From an uncultured Georgenia sp. (lineage in GTDB: Bacteria; Actinomycetota; Actinomycetes; Actinomycetales; Actinomycetaceae): a DNA stretch of 43,722 nucleotides. The stretch's first letter is position 1, and every line of letters begins with the position of its first letter. Position numbers and translations under genes: made by a program. The DNA is taken from positions 1-43,722 of the forward strand of contig NZ_CALGNQ010000244.1 in the NCBI RefSeq assembly GCF_937958535.1, written 5' to 3'. The notes below the pieces were generated by a model. That model was not told where the DNA came from and searched no databases. It worked only from the letters and a program-made list of their open reading frames with translations. This document shows, piece after piece, positions 30,892 to 40,172 of this stretch.

Positions 30892-32269
30892 CTGTGGCCT
30901 CCTGTGCGGGTGCCGAAATGGTCTGGGTGGCGGTGGGGGCCTGCTGCTGCTCGCGCAGCCGGCGCCGCGGGGACGGCGGCAGCTGCTGGCCGGGCAGCGG
31001 CGGCACCGGGAAGCCACCGGCGAACGCGTCGAACTCCGAGTCCACGACGACGCCGTCCGCACCCGGCCGCGCGGCCGCGGGCTCCGGTTCGGGCTCGGGC
31101 TTCTTCTCCGGCCAGACCAGGGTGAGGAGCAGGACGACGACGAGGACACCGGCGAGGACGAAGAGCAGGGAGCGCAGGTCCAGCCCGGCGAACTGGAGCA
31201 GGCCCTGGATGACCGCGACGGCGGCGAGCCAGGCCAGCCCGATCGGGATGAGGACCTTCCAGCCCAGGTTCATGAACTGGTCGTAGCGGAACCGCAGGAG
31301 CGTGCCGCGCAGCCAGAACATGAAGAACATGACGAGCCAGATCTTGGCGACCATCCACAGCAGCGGCCACCAGCCCTCGTTGAACATGCCGTCGTTGATC
31401 GTCGACAGCGGGAAGGGTGCGCGCCAGCCACCGAGGAAGAGCGTGGCCGCCACGGCCGAGACGTTGAGCATGTTGACGTACTCGGCGAGGAAGAACCACG
31501 CGAACTTCATCGAGGAGTACTCGACCATGTGGCCGGCGACGAGCTCACCCTCGGCCTCGGGCAGGTCGAAGGGCAGGCGGTTGACCTCACCGACCATCGA
31601 GACGAGGTAGACGAGGAACGCGGGCAGCAGCGGGATGGCCCACCACAGCTCGGTCTGCGCGTCGACGATCTGCGAGGTCGAGGCCGAGCCGGACAGGAGG
31701 AAGACCGAGGCCAGGGCCAGGGCCATCGCCAGCTCGTAGGAGATCACCTGCGCCGAGGACCGCACGGCACCGAGCAGCGGGAAGGTCGAGTTGGACGACC
31801 AGCCGCCCAGGACGATGCCGTACACGCCCAGCGCGGTGATGCCGAGGATGTACAGCACGGCGACCGAGGAGTCGGCCAGCTGCAGCGGGGTGACGACGCC
31901 GAAGATCGACACCTCGGGCCCGAAGGGGATCACCGCGTAGATGAGGAAGGCGCACAGCGCGGCGATGAACGGGGCCAGCATGTAGACGAAGCGGTCGGCG
32001 CCCTTGAGGTTGATGTCCTCCTTGAGGAGCAGTTTGACCGCGTCGGCCACCGACTGCAGCGAGCCCGCCGGGCCGTGGACGTTGGGGCCGGGTCGGGTCT
32101 GCATGCGGCCGAGCACCTTGCGCTCCGCCCAGATGGCGAAGAGCACGAAGAGCAGCAGCATGACGACGATCCCGACCGCCTTGACCACCCAGATCCACCA
32201 GGTGTCGTTGGCGAAGTCGGCAGTGGGGGCGGCGACGGCGTCGCTCACCACCATGGGCGCGACCATCAT
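30884..32269 (-). CDS. nuoH: NADH-quinone oxidoreductase subunit H with Pro-rich tail
   Basis: Membrane subunit linking the quinone site to the pumps (mitochondrial ND1), 461 residues. AERKVLGRMQTRPGPNVHGP near 49-68, VGEVNRLPFDLPEAEGELVAGH and the Glu-rich loop with FFLAEYVNM are typical. From about residue 387 a 75-residue Pro/Glu/Gln-rich tail (KPEPEPEP, then PPLPGQQLPPSPRRR) follows the last helix; E. coli NuoH has 325 residues. The ATG 32269 overlaps the nuoG stop. Confidence 0.95.
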   Translation of the reverse strand: MMVAPMVVSDAVAAPTADFANDTWWIWVVKAVGIVVMLLLFVLFAIWAERKVLGRMQTRPGPNVHGPAGSLQSVADAVKLLLKEDINLKGADRFVYMLAPFIAALCAFLIYAVIPFGPEVSIFGVVTPLQLADSSVAVLYILGITALGVYGIVLGGWSSNSTFPLLGAVRSSAQVISYELAMALALASVFLLSGSASTSQIVDAQTELWWAIPLLPAFLVYLVSMVGEVNRLPFDLPEAEGELVAGHMVEYSSMKFAWFFLAEYVNMLNVSAVAATLFLGGWRAPFPLSTINDGMFNEGWWPLLWMVAKIWLVMFFMFWLRGTLLRFRYDQFMNLGWKVLIPIGLAWLAAVAVIQGLLQFAGLDLRSLLFVLAGVLVVVLLLTLVWPEKKPEPEPEPAAARPGADGVVVDSEFDAFAGGFPVPPLPGQQLPPSPRRRLREQQQAPTATQTISAPAQEATDE

Positions 32270-34890
32270 CGCGTCACCTCCAGGTCGACGAGTTCACCGG
32301 CGCCCGCACCGAGCATCTCGTGCACGTGGGACCCCGGGGAGTTCTCCGGGAGCCAGACGACGTCGTCGGACATCGTCGTGACGGCCAGCGGCAGGGTGAT
32401 GCTACCGGCCGGGCCACGCACGGTGACCGGCTCGCCGTCCGCGACGCCGAGGCGGGCGGCGCGGGCCGCGGACAGCCGGACCACCGGGCGGTGCGCGGTG
32501 CCGGCGAGGTGCGGCTCGCCGTCCTGGCCGCGGCCGTCGTCGAGCATGAGCTTCCAGGTGGCGAGCACCGCCTGGTCCGGTCCGACGGTGACCGTGCGGG
32601 GCGCGGGCGCCGGCGCGGGGACCGGGGCCTGGGCGGGCTGCCAGCCGGCGAGCTCGGTGAGCTGGGCGTGGACCTCCTCGATCGTGCCGCAGCCGAGGGG
32701 CACCCCCATCTCGGCGGCGAGGGCGTCGAGGACGCGGTGGTCGGACAGGTGGTGGGAGACGAGCACCTGGCCGAAGGGGCGGCGGCGTCCCTCCCAGTTG
32801 ACGAAGGTGCCGGCCTTCTCCACGGGCGGGGCGACCGGGAGCACGACGTCGGCGTGCTCGGTCACCTCGCTGCGGCGCACTTCGAGCTGGACGACGAAGC
32901 CGGCCGCGGCGACGGCCCGGCGGGCGAGGGCCGGGTCGGGCACGTCGCGCAGGTCGACCCCGCCCACGACGAGGCCGCCGAGCTCGCCGGACTCCGCCGC
33001 CGCGAGGATGGCGGGCAGGTCGCGGCCGGCGGTCGACGGGACGCGCTCCACGCCCCAGGCGGCGGCCAGGTCGACGCGGGCCTCGGCGTCGGTGACGTGC
33101 CGGCCGCCTGGCAGCAGCCCCGGCAGCAGGCCGGCCTCGACGGCGCCCCGCTCACCGGCGCGGCGCGGCACCCAGGCGAGCCGGGCGCCGGTGCGGTCGG
33201 CGAGGCGCTCGACGGCGCTCAGCGTGCCGGGCAGCGCCCCCGCCCGCTCGCCGACGAGGATGACCGAGTTCGGCTGGGCCAGGGCCTCGGCCACGGCCGC
33301 GAGGGCGACGTCGTCGGAGTCGGGGGTGATGCCGTCGAGCACGACGGGCTCGGTGCCCGGCGTCGTCGGCAGCAGGGAGGCACGCAGCTTGGTCGTGCCG
33401 CGGGTGGCGAAGGGGGCCAGGGTCGACACCGAGACGGTGCCGGCGAGCATCCCCTTGCGCAGCCGCAGGAAGATCGTGCCGCACTCCTCCTCGGGCTCGA
33501 GCGCGACGAGCAGGACGTGCCCGGCGTGCTCCAGGCCCCGGTAGGTGACGTCCATCGGGGCGCGCGCGACGCGGCGGGCGAGGAAGTCGGCCTCCTCGGC
33601 CGACGAGGGCCGGGCGCGGTGGTCGACGTCGTTGGTGCCCAGGACGGTGCGGGCGAAGCGGGACCAGGCGTAGGAGTCCTCCACGGTGAGCCGCCCGCCG
33701 GGCAGCACACCGACGCCGCCGGCGTCGCGGGCACGCTCCAGGCCGCGGGCGGCCAGGTGCAGAGCCTCCGACCAGCTGGTCTCGACGAGCTCGCCGGTGT
33801 CCTCGTCCCGCACGAGCGGGTACTCCAGGCGGTCCGGCGCGCTCTGCCAGGCGAAGGCGAAGCGGTCCTTGTCGGTGATCCACTCCTCGTTGACCTCGGG
33901 GTCGTCACCGGCCAGGCGGCGCACGACGACGCCGCGGCGGTGGTCGACCCGGATGGCCGAGCCGCTCGCGTCGTGCTCGGCCACCGACTCGGTGGACACG
34001 AGGTCGAAGGGCCGGGCGCGGAACCGGTAGGTGGCCGAGGTCAGCGCGCCGACCGGGCAGATCTGGATGGTGTTGCCGGAGAAGTAGGAGGAGAAGGGGC
34101 GGCCCGTGACGTCGGTCTCGGCGACGCCGACCGGCCCTGCGGCCAGACCCACCTCGATCCCCGGCTCGCCCTGGACCGGCCCGCTGAGCGAGGGGTCGGT
34201 GACGCGTGGGGCGTCCCCGCCCGCGTAGGCGAAGTCGAGGACGTCGGCGTCGAACCGGCCCACCTGGGAGCCGTGCGTCCCGTGGACGTCCCGGCCCGGT
34301 GTGCCGCCGCCGCGTCCCTGGAGCGCGATGAACGGGTCGCCGGCAATCTGGTCGGAGAACCGGGTGCAGCGCTGGCACAGGATGCAGCGGTCCCGGTCGA
34401 GGAGGATCTCGCTGGAGATCTTCAGCGGCTTGGGGAAGGTCCGCTTGACGTCGACGAAGCGGCTGGTCGCCGAGCCGTTGCTCATCGCCTGGTTCTGCAG
34501 CGGGCACTCCCCGCCCTTGTCGCAGACCGGGCAGTCGAGCGGGTGGTTGATGAGGAGGAACTCGATCATCCCGTGCTGCGCCTTGTCGGCGACGGCCGAG
34601 GTGTGCTGGGTGGCCACGACCATGCCCGGGGTGGCCTCCAGCGTGCAGGAGGCCTGCGGCTTGGGCATCGGGCGCAGGTTGCCCTCCCGGTCCGGGGTGG
34701 AGACCTCGACCAGGCACTGGCGGCAGGCACCGGCCGGCTTGAGCAGCGGGTGGTCGCAGAACCGCGGGATCTGGATGCCGATCTGCTCGGCCGCCCGGAT
34801 GACCAGCGTGCCCTTGGGGACCTCGACCTCGACGCCGTCGATCGTGACGGGGATGAGCTGCTCGTCCACCTTGGCGGGGGTCGTCGTCAT
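32266..34890 (-). CDS. nuoG: NADH-quinone oxidoreductase subunit G, lacking the N7 cluster ligands
   Basis: Large peripheral subunit with the chain of iron-sulfur clusters, 874 residues. The [2Fe-2S] N1b ligands are present (FCDHPLLKPAGACRQC and a later SCTLE). N5 (HPLDCPVCDKGGEC) and N4 (CILCQRCTRF with the later CPVGAL) are also intact. The C-x2-C-x3-C-x27-C motif for N7 is replaced at exact spacing by Ala304, Asp307, Ser311 and Thr339 (VAEHDASGSA and EEWITDKD). N7 lies off the main electron path, so the enzyme can still work. The molybdopterin-like domain follows. The ATG 34890 overlaps the nuoF stop. Confidence 0.96.
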   Translation of the reverse strand: MTTTPAKVDEQLIPVTIDGVEVEVPKGTLVIRAAEQIGIQIPRFCDHPLLKPAGACRQCLVEVSTPDREGNLRPMPKPQASCTLEATPGMVVATQHTSAVADKAQHGMIEFLLINHPLDCPVCDKGGECPLQNQAMSNGSATSRFVDVKRTFPKPLKISSEILLDRDRCILCQRCTRFSDQIAGDPFIALQGRGGGTPGRDVHGTHGSQVGRFDADVLDFAYAGGDAPRVTDPSLSGPVQGEPGIEVGLAAGPVGVAETDVTGRPFSSYFSGNTIQICPVGALTSATYRFRARPFDLVSTESVAEHDASGSAIRVDHRRGVVVRRLAGDDPEVNEEWITDKDRFAFAWQSAPDRLEYPLVRDEDTGELVETSWSEALHLAARGLERARDAGGVGVLPGGRLTVEDSYAWSRFARTVLGTNDVDHRARPSSAEEADFLARRVARAPMDVTYRGLEHAGHVLLVALEPEEECGTIFLRLRKGMLAGTVSVSTLAPFATRGTTKLRASLLPTTPGTEPVVLDGITPDSDDVALAAVAEALAQPNSVILVGERAGALPGTLSAVERLADRTGARLAWVPRRAGERGAVEAGLLPGLLPGGRHVTDAEARVDLAAAWGVERVPSTAGRDLPAILAAAESGELGGLVVGGVDLRDVPDPALARRAVAAAGFVVQLEVRRSEVTEHADVVLPVAPPVEKAGTFVNWEGRRRPFGQVLVSHHLSDHRVLDALAAEMGVPLGCGTIEEVHAQLTELAGWQPAQAPVPAPAPAPRTVTVGPDQAVLATWKLMLDDGRGQDGEPHLAGTAHRPVVRLSAARAARLGVADGEPVTVRGPAGSITLPLAVTTMSDDVVWLPENSPGSHVHEMLGAGAGELVDLEVTR

Positions 34891-36221
34891 CGGGCACCTA
34901 CTTCGGAGAACACGGCGGAGGCCTCGTACGGGAAGAGCTCGCGGGCGGGAGTGTGGGTCCCGGCCTCGAACTCGGAGCGGAAGTACTTGATGCCGCTCTG
35001 GATCGGGACGGCGGAGGCGTCGCCGAGGGCGCAGAAGGAGCGCCCGGCGATGTTCGCCGACACGTCGAGCAGCAGGTCGATGTCCGTGGGTAGGCCCTTG
35101 CCCTCCTCGAGGCGGTGCATGACCTGCTTCATCCAGTACGTGCCCTCGCGGCAGGGGGTGCACTTGCCGCAGGACTCGTGCTGGTAGAAGTCGGTCCACC
35201 GGGACACGACGCGCACGACGGAGACGGTCTCGTCGAAGACCATGAGGGAGCGGGTGCCCAGCATGGAGCCGGCCGCGCCCACGGACTCGTAGTCGAGCGG
35301 CACGTCGAGGTGCTCCTCGGTGAGGATCGGGCTGGAGGACCCACCCGGCGTCCAGAACTTCAGCCGGTGGCCGGCGCGGATGCCGCCGGCCATGTCGATG
35401 AGCTCGCGCATGGTGATGCCGAGCGGGGCCTCGTACTGGCCGGGACGGGCGACGTGGCCGGACAGCGAGAACAGCCCGTGGCCGGCCGACTTCTCCGTGC
35501 CCATCGAGCTGAACCACTCCGCCCCGCCGGCGATGATGCCGGGCACCGAGGCGATGGACTCGACGTTGTTGACCACGGTGGGGCGGGCGTAGAGCCCGGC
35601 GACCGCGGGGAAGGGCGGCTTGAGGCGCGGCTGGCCGCGCCGGCCCTCGAGCGAGTCGAGCAGCGCCGTCTCCTCACCGCAGATGTAGGCGCCCGCACCG
35701 GCGTGGACGGTGATCTCCAGCTGGTAGTCGCCGTTCGGGCCCAGGCCGGTGCCGATGAGGCCGGCCTCCCGCGCCTCGCGCACGGCGGCCAGCAGGCGCC
35801 GGTAGACGTGGACGACCTCCCCGCGCAGGTAGATGAAGGCGTGGTGCCCGCCGATCGCATAGGAGGTGATCGCCACCCCCTCGATGAGGGCGTGCGGGTT
35901 GGCCAGCATGAGCGGCACGTCCTTGCAGGCACCCGGCTCGGACTCGTCGGCGTTGACGACGAGGTAGCGGGGCCCGCCGTCCGGCGGGGGCAGGAAGGAC
36001 CACTTGAGGCCGGTCGGGAAACCGGCGCCGCCGCGGCCGCGCAGGCCCGAGCTCTTCACCGTCTCGATGATGTCGCCCGGCGCCATGGTGAAGGCCTTGG
36101 CCAGCGCCCGGTAGCCGCCGCGGGAGCGGTACGTCTCGAGGGTCCAGGGCCGTTCGGCGTCCCAGATGTCCGAGAGCACCGGCGTCAGCGGCGTCGGGGC
36201 CGCCGTCGTCGTCTCGCTCAT
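34887..36221 (-). CDS. nuoF: NADH-quinone oxidoreductase subunit F
   Basis: NADH- and FMN-binding subunit with cluster N3, 444 residues. SGLRGRGGAGFPTGLKW near 58-74 and YLVVNADESEPGACKD bind NADH/FMN. GAGAYICGEETALLDSLEGR binds FMN phosphate, and ESCGKCTPCREG with the later SFCALGD supplies the four N3 cysteines. All key residues are present. The ATG 36221 overlaps the nuoE stop (ATGA). Confidence 0.97.
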   Translation of the reverse strand: MSETTTAAPTPLTPVLSDIWDAERPWTLETYRSRGGYRALAKAFTMAPGDIIETVKSSGLRGRGGAGFPTGLKWSFLPPPDGGPRYLVVNADESEPGACKDVPLMLANPHALIEGVAITSYAIGGHHAFIYLRGEVVHVYRRLLAAVREAREAGLIGTGLGPNGDYQLEITVHAGAGAYICGEETALLDSLEGRRGQPRLKPPFPAVAGLYARPTVVNNVESIASVPGIIAGGAEWFSSMGTEKSAGHGLFSLSGHVARPGQYEAPLGITMRELIDMAGGIRAGHRLKFWTPGGSSSPILTEEHLDVPLDYESVGAAGSMLGTRSLMVFDETVSVVRVVSRWTDFYQHESCGKCTPCREGTYWMKQVMHRLEEGKGLPTDIDLLLDVSANIAGRSFCALGDASAVPIQSGIKYFRSEFEAGTHTPARELFPYEASAVFSEVGAR

Positions 36222-37036
36222 TCGTCCTTCCCCTTCTCGGCGGTCGCACCCTCACCGGCGGGACCGCGCTTGCCCGCCGGGTCGGTGTCGTCAGGTGTCA
36301 CCGGCGGGCGCTCGGCGCTGCCGTAGTCGTCGCGCACGGAGGTGCCGTCCGCGGTGCCCTCGCGGTCGGCCTGCATCGCGGGGGCCCGCCAGCCGCGCTG
36401 CCGCGCCAGCTTCAGCCCGGCCAGCGTGGCGGGCCCGGCGGCCACCCCCTCGTCGGCCCGGCCGTCCTCGAAGCCGGCCAGCACGTGGGAGATCTCCTTG
36501 AAGGTCCCCACGGTGGACGGTCCGCGGGTCGGGGCGACCGGCCGCCCGGCGCGCAGGTCGTCGACGATCTCGACGGCGGAGGTCGGGGTCTGGTTGTCGA
36601 AGAACTCCCAGTTGACCATGACGACCGGCGCGTAGTCGCAGGCCGCGTTGCACTCCAGCCGCTCGAGGGTGATCTTGCCGTCCTCGGTGGTCTCGTCGTG
36701 GCCCACGCCCAGGTGCTCGGAGAGCCGGTCGAAGATGATGTCCCCACCCATGACGGCGCACAGCGCGTTCGTGCACACCCCCACGGTGTAGTCCCCGTTG
36801 GGGTGGCGCTTGTACTGGGTGTAGAAGGTCGCCACCGCGGAGACCTCGGCGCGGGTGAGGCCGAGGATCTCGGCGCACAGCGCGATGCCGCGGGCGCTGA
36901 CGTAGCCGTCCTCCGACTGGACCAGGTGCAGCATCGGCAGCAGCGCGGACCGCGACTGCGGGTAGCGGGAGATGATCTGCGCGGCCTGTCCACGCAGCCG
37001 CTCCTCCACCTCCGGTGCGTAACCGGTGACGCTCAT
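36218..37036 (-). CDS. nuoE: NADH-quinone oxidoreductase subunit E
   Basis: Thioredoxin-fold subunit with [2Fe-2S] cluster N1a, 272 residues. The ligands are in VGVCTNALCAVMGG (C-x4-C) and LECNAACDYAP (C-x3-C). The family's core ends near residue 180; the following 90 residues are a charged tail rich in Gly, Ala and Asp that E. coli NuoE (166 residues) lacks. The ATG 37036 shares its A with the nuoD stop (TGATG), and GAGGGG lies upstream. Confidence 0.96.
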   Translation of the reverse strand: MSVTGYAPEVEERLRGQAAQIISRYPQSRSALLPMLHLVQSEDGYVSARGIALCAEILGLTRAEVSAVATFYTQYKRHPNGDYTVGVCTNALCAVMGGDIIFDRLSEHLGVGHDETTEDGKITLERLECNAACDYAPVVMVNWEFFDNQTPTSAVEIVDDLRAGRPVAPTRGPSTVGTFKEISHVLAGFEDGRADEGVAAGPATLAGLKLARQRGWRAPAMQADREGTADGTSVRDDYGSAERPPVTPDDTDPAGKRGPAGEGATAEKGKDE

Positions 37037-38379
37037 CAGCGGTCCACCCCTCCCAGGACGGGATCGAGGGAGGCGAGCGTGACGACGACGTCGGCCAGCT
37101 GGCCACCCTCGCTCATGATCGACAGCGACTGCAGGTTGGAGAACGACGGGTCGCGGAAGTGCGCCCGGTAGGGGCGGGTCCCGCCGTCGGAGACGAGGTG
37201 GACGCCCATGACGCCCTTGGCGTGCTCGATGGTCTGGTACACCTGCCCGGCCGGGACCCGGAAGCCCTCGGTCACGAGCTTGAAGTGGTGGATGAGCGAC
37301 TCCATCGAGGTGCCCATGATCTCGCGGATGTGGTCCAGCGAGTTGCCCTGCCCGTCGCTGCCGATCGACAGCTGGGCCGGCCAGGCGATCTTCTTGTCCT
37401 CGACCATGACGGGGCCGGGGGTGGCCTCGAGCCGCTCGAGCACCTGGTAGATGATCTTCATCGACTCGTAGCACTCGGCCCAGCGCACCTTGACGCGGGT
37501 GAAGGCGTCGGAGACGGTGTCGGTCGGGACGTCGAAGTCGTAGGTCTCGTACCCGCAGTACGGCTGGATCTTGCGCATGTCCAGCGGGTACCCGGCGGCC
37601 CGCACGCACGGACCGGTGAGGCCCAGCGCGAGCGCACCGGCCAGCGAGATGTACCCCACCCCCTCGTGGCGGAGCTTGTAGATCGGGTTGGCCATCGTGA
37701 GGTCCTGGAGCTCCTCGATGTCCCGGCGGACCTTCGGAAGCAGCTCGCGCACCATCTCGACGGTGTCGGCGGGGATGTCCTGGGCGACCCCGCCCGGGCG
37801 GATGTAGGCGTGGTTCATCCGCAGCCCGGTGATGTGCTCGAAGATCCGCAGGATCTCCTCCCGCCCGCGGAACCCGATGGTCATCATCGTCGTGGCACCC
37901 AGCTCGTTACCGGCGGTGGCGATCGCGACGATGTGGGAGGAGATGCGGTTGAGCTCCATGAGCAGGACGCGGATGAGCGTGGCCCGCTCGGGGATCTGGT
38001 CGGTGATGCCCAGGAGCTTCTCCACCGCCAGGCAGTAGGCGACCTCCTGGAACAGCGGGGCGACGTAGTCCATGCGGGTGCAGAACGTCACGCCCTGGGT
38101 CCAGGTGCGGTACTCCATGTTCTTCTCGATACCGGTGTGGAGGTATCCGGTGCCGACCCGCAGCTCGTTGACGGTCTCGCCCTCGATGTCGAGGATCAGG
38201 CGCAGCACGCCGTGGGTCGAGGGGTGGACCGGCCCCATGTTGACGACGATCCGCTCCTCGCCCAGCCGCTCGGCCTCGGCGGCGATGGACGCCCAGTCCC
38301 CGCCCTCGGCGGTGAACTCCGGGCCGGTGTGGGAGTCGAGCGCAGGCCCGGTGGCGTGCAGGTTCGTGTGGTCGGCCAT
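37036..38379 (-). CDS. nuoD: NADH-quinone oxidoreductase subunit D
   Basis: 49-kDa-type subunit that forms the quinone pocket with NuoB, 447 residues. GPVHPSTHGVLRLIL near 49-63 contains the quinone-contacting His, followed by YLHTGIEKNMEYRTW and MDYVAPLFQEVAYCLAVE. FRDPSFSNLQSLSIM and a final Arg complete the signature. The ATG 38379 shares its A with the nuoC stop. NuoC and NuoD are separate genes, not fused as in E. coli. Confidence 0.97.
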   Translation of the reverse strand: MADHTNLHATGPALDSHTGPEFTAEGGDWASIAAEAERLGEERIVVNMGPVHPSTHGVLRLILDIEGETVNELRVGTGYLHTGIEKNMEYRTWTQGVTFCTRMDYVAPLFQEVAYCLAVEKLLGITDQIPERATLIRVLLMELNRISSHIVAIATAGNELGATTMMTIGFRGREEILRIFEHITGLRMNHAYIRPGGVAQDIPADTVEMVRELLPKVRRDIEELQDLTMANPIYKLRHEGVGYISLAGALALGLTGPCVRAAGYPLDMRKIQPYCGYETYDFDVPTDTVSDAFTRVKVRWAECYESMKIIYQVLERLEATPGPVMVEDKKIAWPAQLSIGSDGQGNSLDHIREIMGTSMESLIHHFKLVTEGFRVPAGQVYQTIEHAKGVMGVHLVSDGGTRPYRAHFRDPSFSNLQSLSIMSEGGQLADVVVTLASLDPVLGGVDR

Positions 38380-39185
38380 CAGCTGTAAGACCTCCGGGTG
38401 TCGGGCGGCGGGACGGTCGCTCCCTTGTACTCGACCGGGATCCCGCCCAGCGGGTAGTCCTTGCGCTGCGGGTGGCCGACCCAGTCGTCGGGCATGGCGG
38501 TCCGCGCGAGGGAGGGGTGGCCGTCGAAGACGATCCCCATGAGGTCCCAGGTCTCCCGCTCGTGCCAGTCGTTGCCCGGGTAGATGTCCACCAGGGTGGG
38601 CACGTGCGGGTCGGCGTCGGGGGCGACGACCTCGAGCCGCAGCTGGCGGCTGTGGGTGAGGGAGACGAGGTGGTAGACGGCGTGCAGCTCGCGGCCCTCG
38701 TCGTTCGGGAAATGCACGCCGGAGACCCCGAGGCACAGCTCGAAGCGCAGGTCCTGGTCGTCGCGCAGCCACTGGGCGATCTGCCGCAGGTGCTCCCGGA
38801 CGATGAAGAGGGTCAGCTCGCCGCGGTCGACGACGACCTTCTCGATCGCCGCGTCGGGGTCGATACCCTCGCCCTGGAGCAGCTCAACGAGGATGTCCAC
38901 GACCTCGTCGAACCAGCCGCCGTAGGGCCGCTCGGAGGCCGGGGGCATCGCCACGGTGGTGACCAGGCCGCCGAAGCCGGAGGTGTCGCCGGTGCCGTGC
39001 ACCCCGAACATGCCGCGCCGCACGTCGACGACCTCCAGCCGGCGGCGGCCGCCGACCGGCCCGGCGGGGATGTTCTGGCTGCCGGCCTCGAGGGCCGCAG
39101 CGGTGGTGGCCTGCGCCTGGGTGGTGCCGTCGCCCGGCTTGACGGTGTCGGCGGCGGCCTGCTTCTCGTCGTCGCGCTCGCTCAC
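38379..39185 (-). CDS. nuoC: NADH-quinone oxidoreductase subunit C
   Basis: 30-kDa-type peripheral subunit of complex I, 268 residues. The family signature ERETWDLMGIVFDGHPSLAR and the following PQRKDYPLGG near the C-terminus are clear. About 70 residues at the N-terminus (Ala/Gln/Thr-rich, then RRLEVVDVRRGMFGVHGTGD) are a lineage extension. The GTG 39185 overlaps the nuoB stop (GTGA). Confidence 0.95.
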   Translation of the reverse strand: MSERDDEKQAAADTVKPGDGTTQAQATTAAALEAGSQNIPAGPVGGRRRLEVVDVRRGMFGVHGTGDTSGFGGLVTTVAMPPASERPYGGWFDEVVDILVELLQGEGIDPDAAIEKVVVDRGELTLFIVREHLRQIAQWLRDDQDLRFELCLGVSGVHFPNDEGRELHAVYHLVSLTHSRQLRLEVVAPDADPHVPTLVDIYPGNDWHERETWDLMGIVFDGHPSLARTAMPDDWVGHPQRKDYPLGGIPVEYKGATVPPPDTRRSYS

Positions 39186-39736
39186 GCCAGCAGCCCCTTC
39201 ATCTGGTGGGTCGGGGTGGCCGCCAGGGCCGCCTCCTCCGCGGCACGTGCCGCGGCCTCACGGTTGACGCCGAGCGGCTCGTTCCGCACCTGCTCGTGCA
39301 GCGCCATGATGGCGTTGATGAGCATCTCCGGCCGCGGCGGGCAGCCCGGCAGGTAGATGTCCACCGGCACGAGGTGGTCCACGCCCTGGATGACGGCGTA
39401 GTTGTTGAACATGCCGCCGCTCGAGGCGCACACGCCCATCGAGATGACCCACTTCGGCTCGGACATCTGGTCGTAGATCTGCCGGACGACCGGGGCCATC
39501 TTCTGGCTCACCCGCCCGGAGACGATCATGAGGTCGGCGTGCCGCGGCGAGGCGCGGAAGACCTCCATCCCGAACCGGGAGATGTCGAAGCGGGGTGTGC
39601 CCGCAGCCATCATCTCGATGGCGCAGCAGGCCAGGCCCATGGTGACGGGCCACATCGAGCTCTTGCGGGCGAGCCCGACGGCCTTCTCGACCGTCGTGAG
39701 CAAGAACCCCGCGGGGAGCTTCTCCTCCAGACCCAT
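39182..39736 (-). CDS. nuoB: NADH-quinone oxidoreductase subunit B
   Basis: Subunit carrying the terminal cluster N2, which reduces quinone, 184 residues. The ligands are the adjacent cysteines of GLACCAIEMM, one in MGVCASSGGMFNNY and one in LPGCPPRPE. The ATG 39736 has GAGGAG directly upstream. It lies 9 bp after nuoA. Confidence 0.97.
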   Translation of the reverse strand: MGLEEKLPAGFLLTTVEKAVGLARKSSMWPVTMGLACCAIEMMAAGTPRFDISRFGMEVFRASPRHADLMIVSGRVSQKMAPVVRQIYDQMSEPKWVISMGVCASSGGMFNNYAVIQGVDHLVPVDIYLPGCPPRPEMLINAIMALHEQVRNEPLGVNREAAARAAEEAALAATPTHQMKGLLA

Positions 39737-39745
39737 GACTCCTCC

Positions 39746-40105
39746 TCAGTCCCACTCGAGTGCGCCGCGCCGCCACTCGTAGGCGAAGGGCACGGTGATG
39801 ATGGCGATGAACGCGAGCGCGGCGATCAGCCCGAAGGCGGCGAGCTCGGTGTAGGCGATGGCCCACGGCACGAGGAAGATCACCTCGACGTCGAAGATGA
39901 TGAACGTCATCGCGACCAGGTAGTACTTGATCGGGAAGCGCGTGGCGCCGGCCGCCCGGGGGGTGGCCTCCACCCCGCACTCGTAGTTGGCGACCTTGAC
40001 CCGGTTGTACCGCTTGGGCCCGACGACGGCGCTGGCCGCGAGGCCACCGATCGCCAGGGCCGCGGCGACCGCCGCCATGACGAGGATCGGGACGAAGGGG
40101 TTCAT
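39746..40105 (-). CDS. nuoA: NADH-quinone oxidoreductase subunit A
   Basis: Small membrane subunit (mitochondrial ND3), 119 residues with three transmembrane helices at about 5-28, 62-82 and 88-108. The loop YECGVEATPRAAG carries the conserved Cys of the active/deactive switch region, and FIIFDVEVIFLVPWA is the typical second helix. CGGAGGAACG precedes the ATG 40105. It is 67 bp downstream of the menJ-like gene and opens the nuo series. Confidence 0.96.
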   Translation of the reverse strand: MNPFVPILVMAAVAAALAIGGLAASAVVGPKRYNRVKVANYECGVEATPRAAGATRFPIKYYLVAMTFIIFDVEVIFLVPWAIAYTELAAFGLIAALAFIAIITVPFAYEWRRGALEWD

Positions 40106-40172
40106 CGTTCCTCCGATGATGCTCGGTGTGCCGTCGGCGCCGATCCGCTCGGGCCGCTGTGATGTCTGCGTG

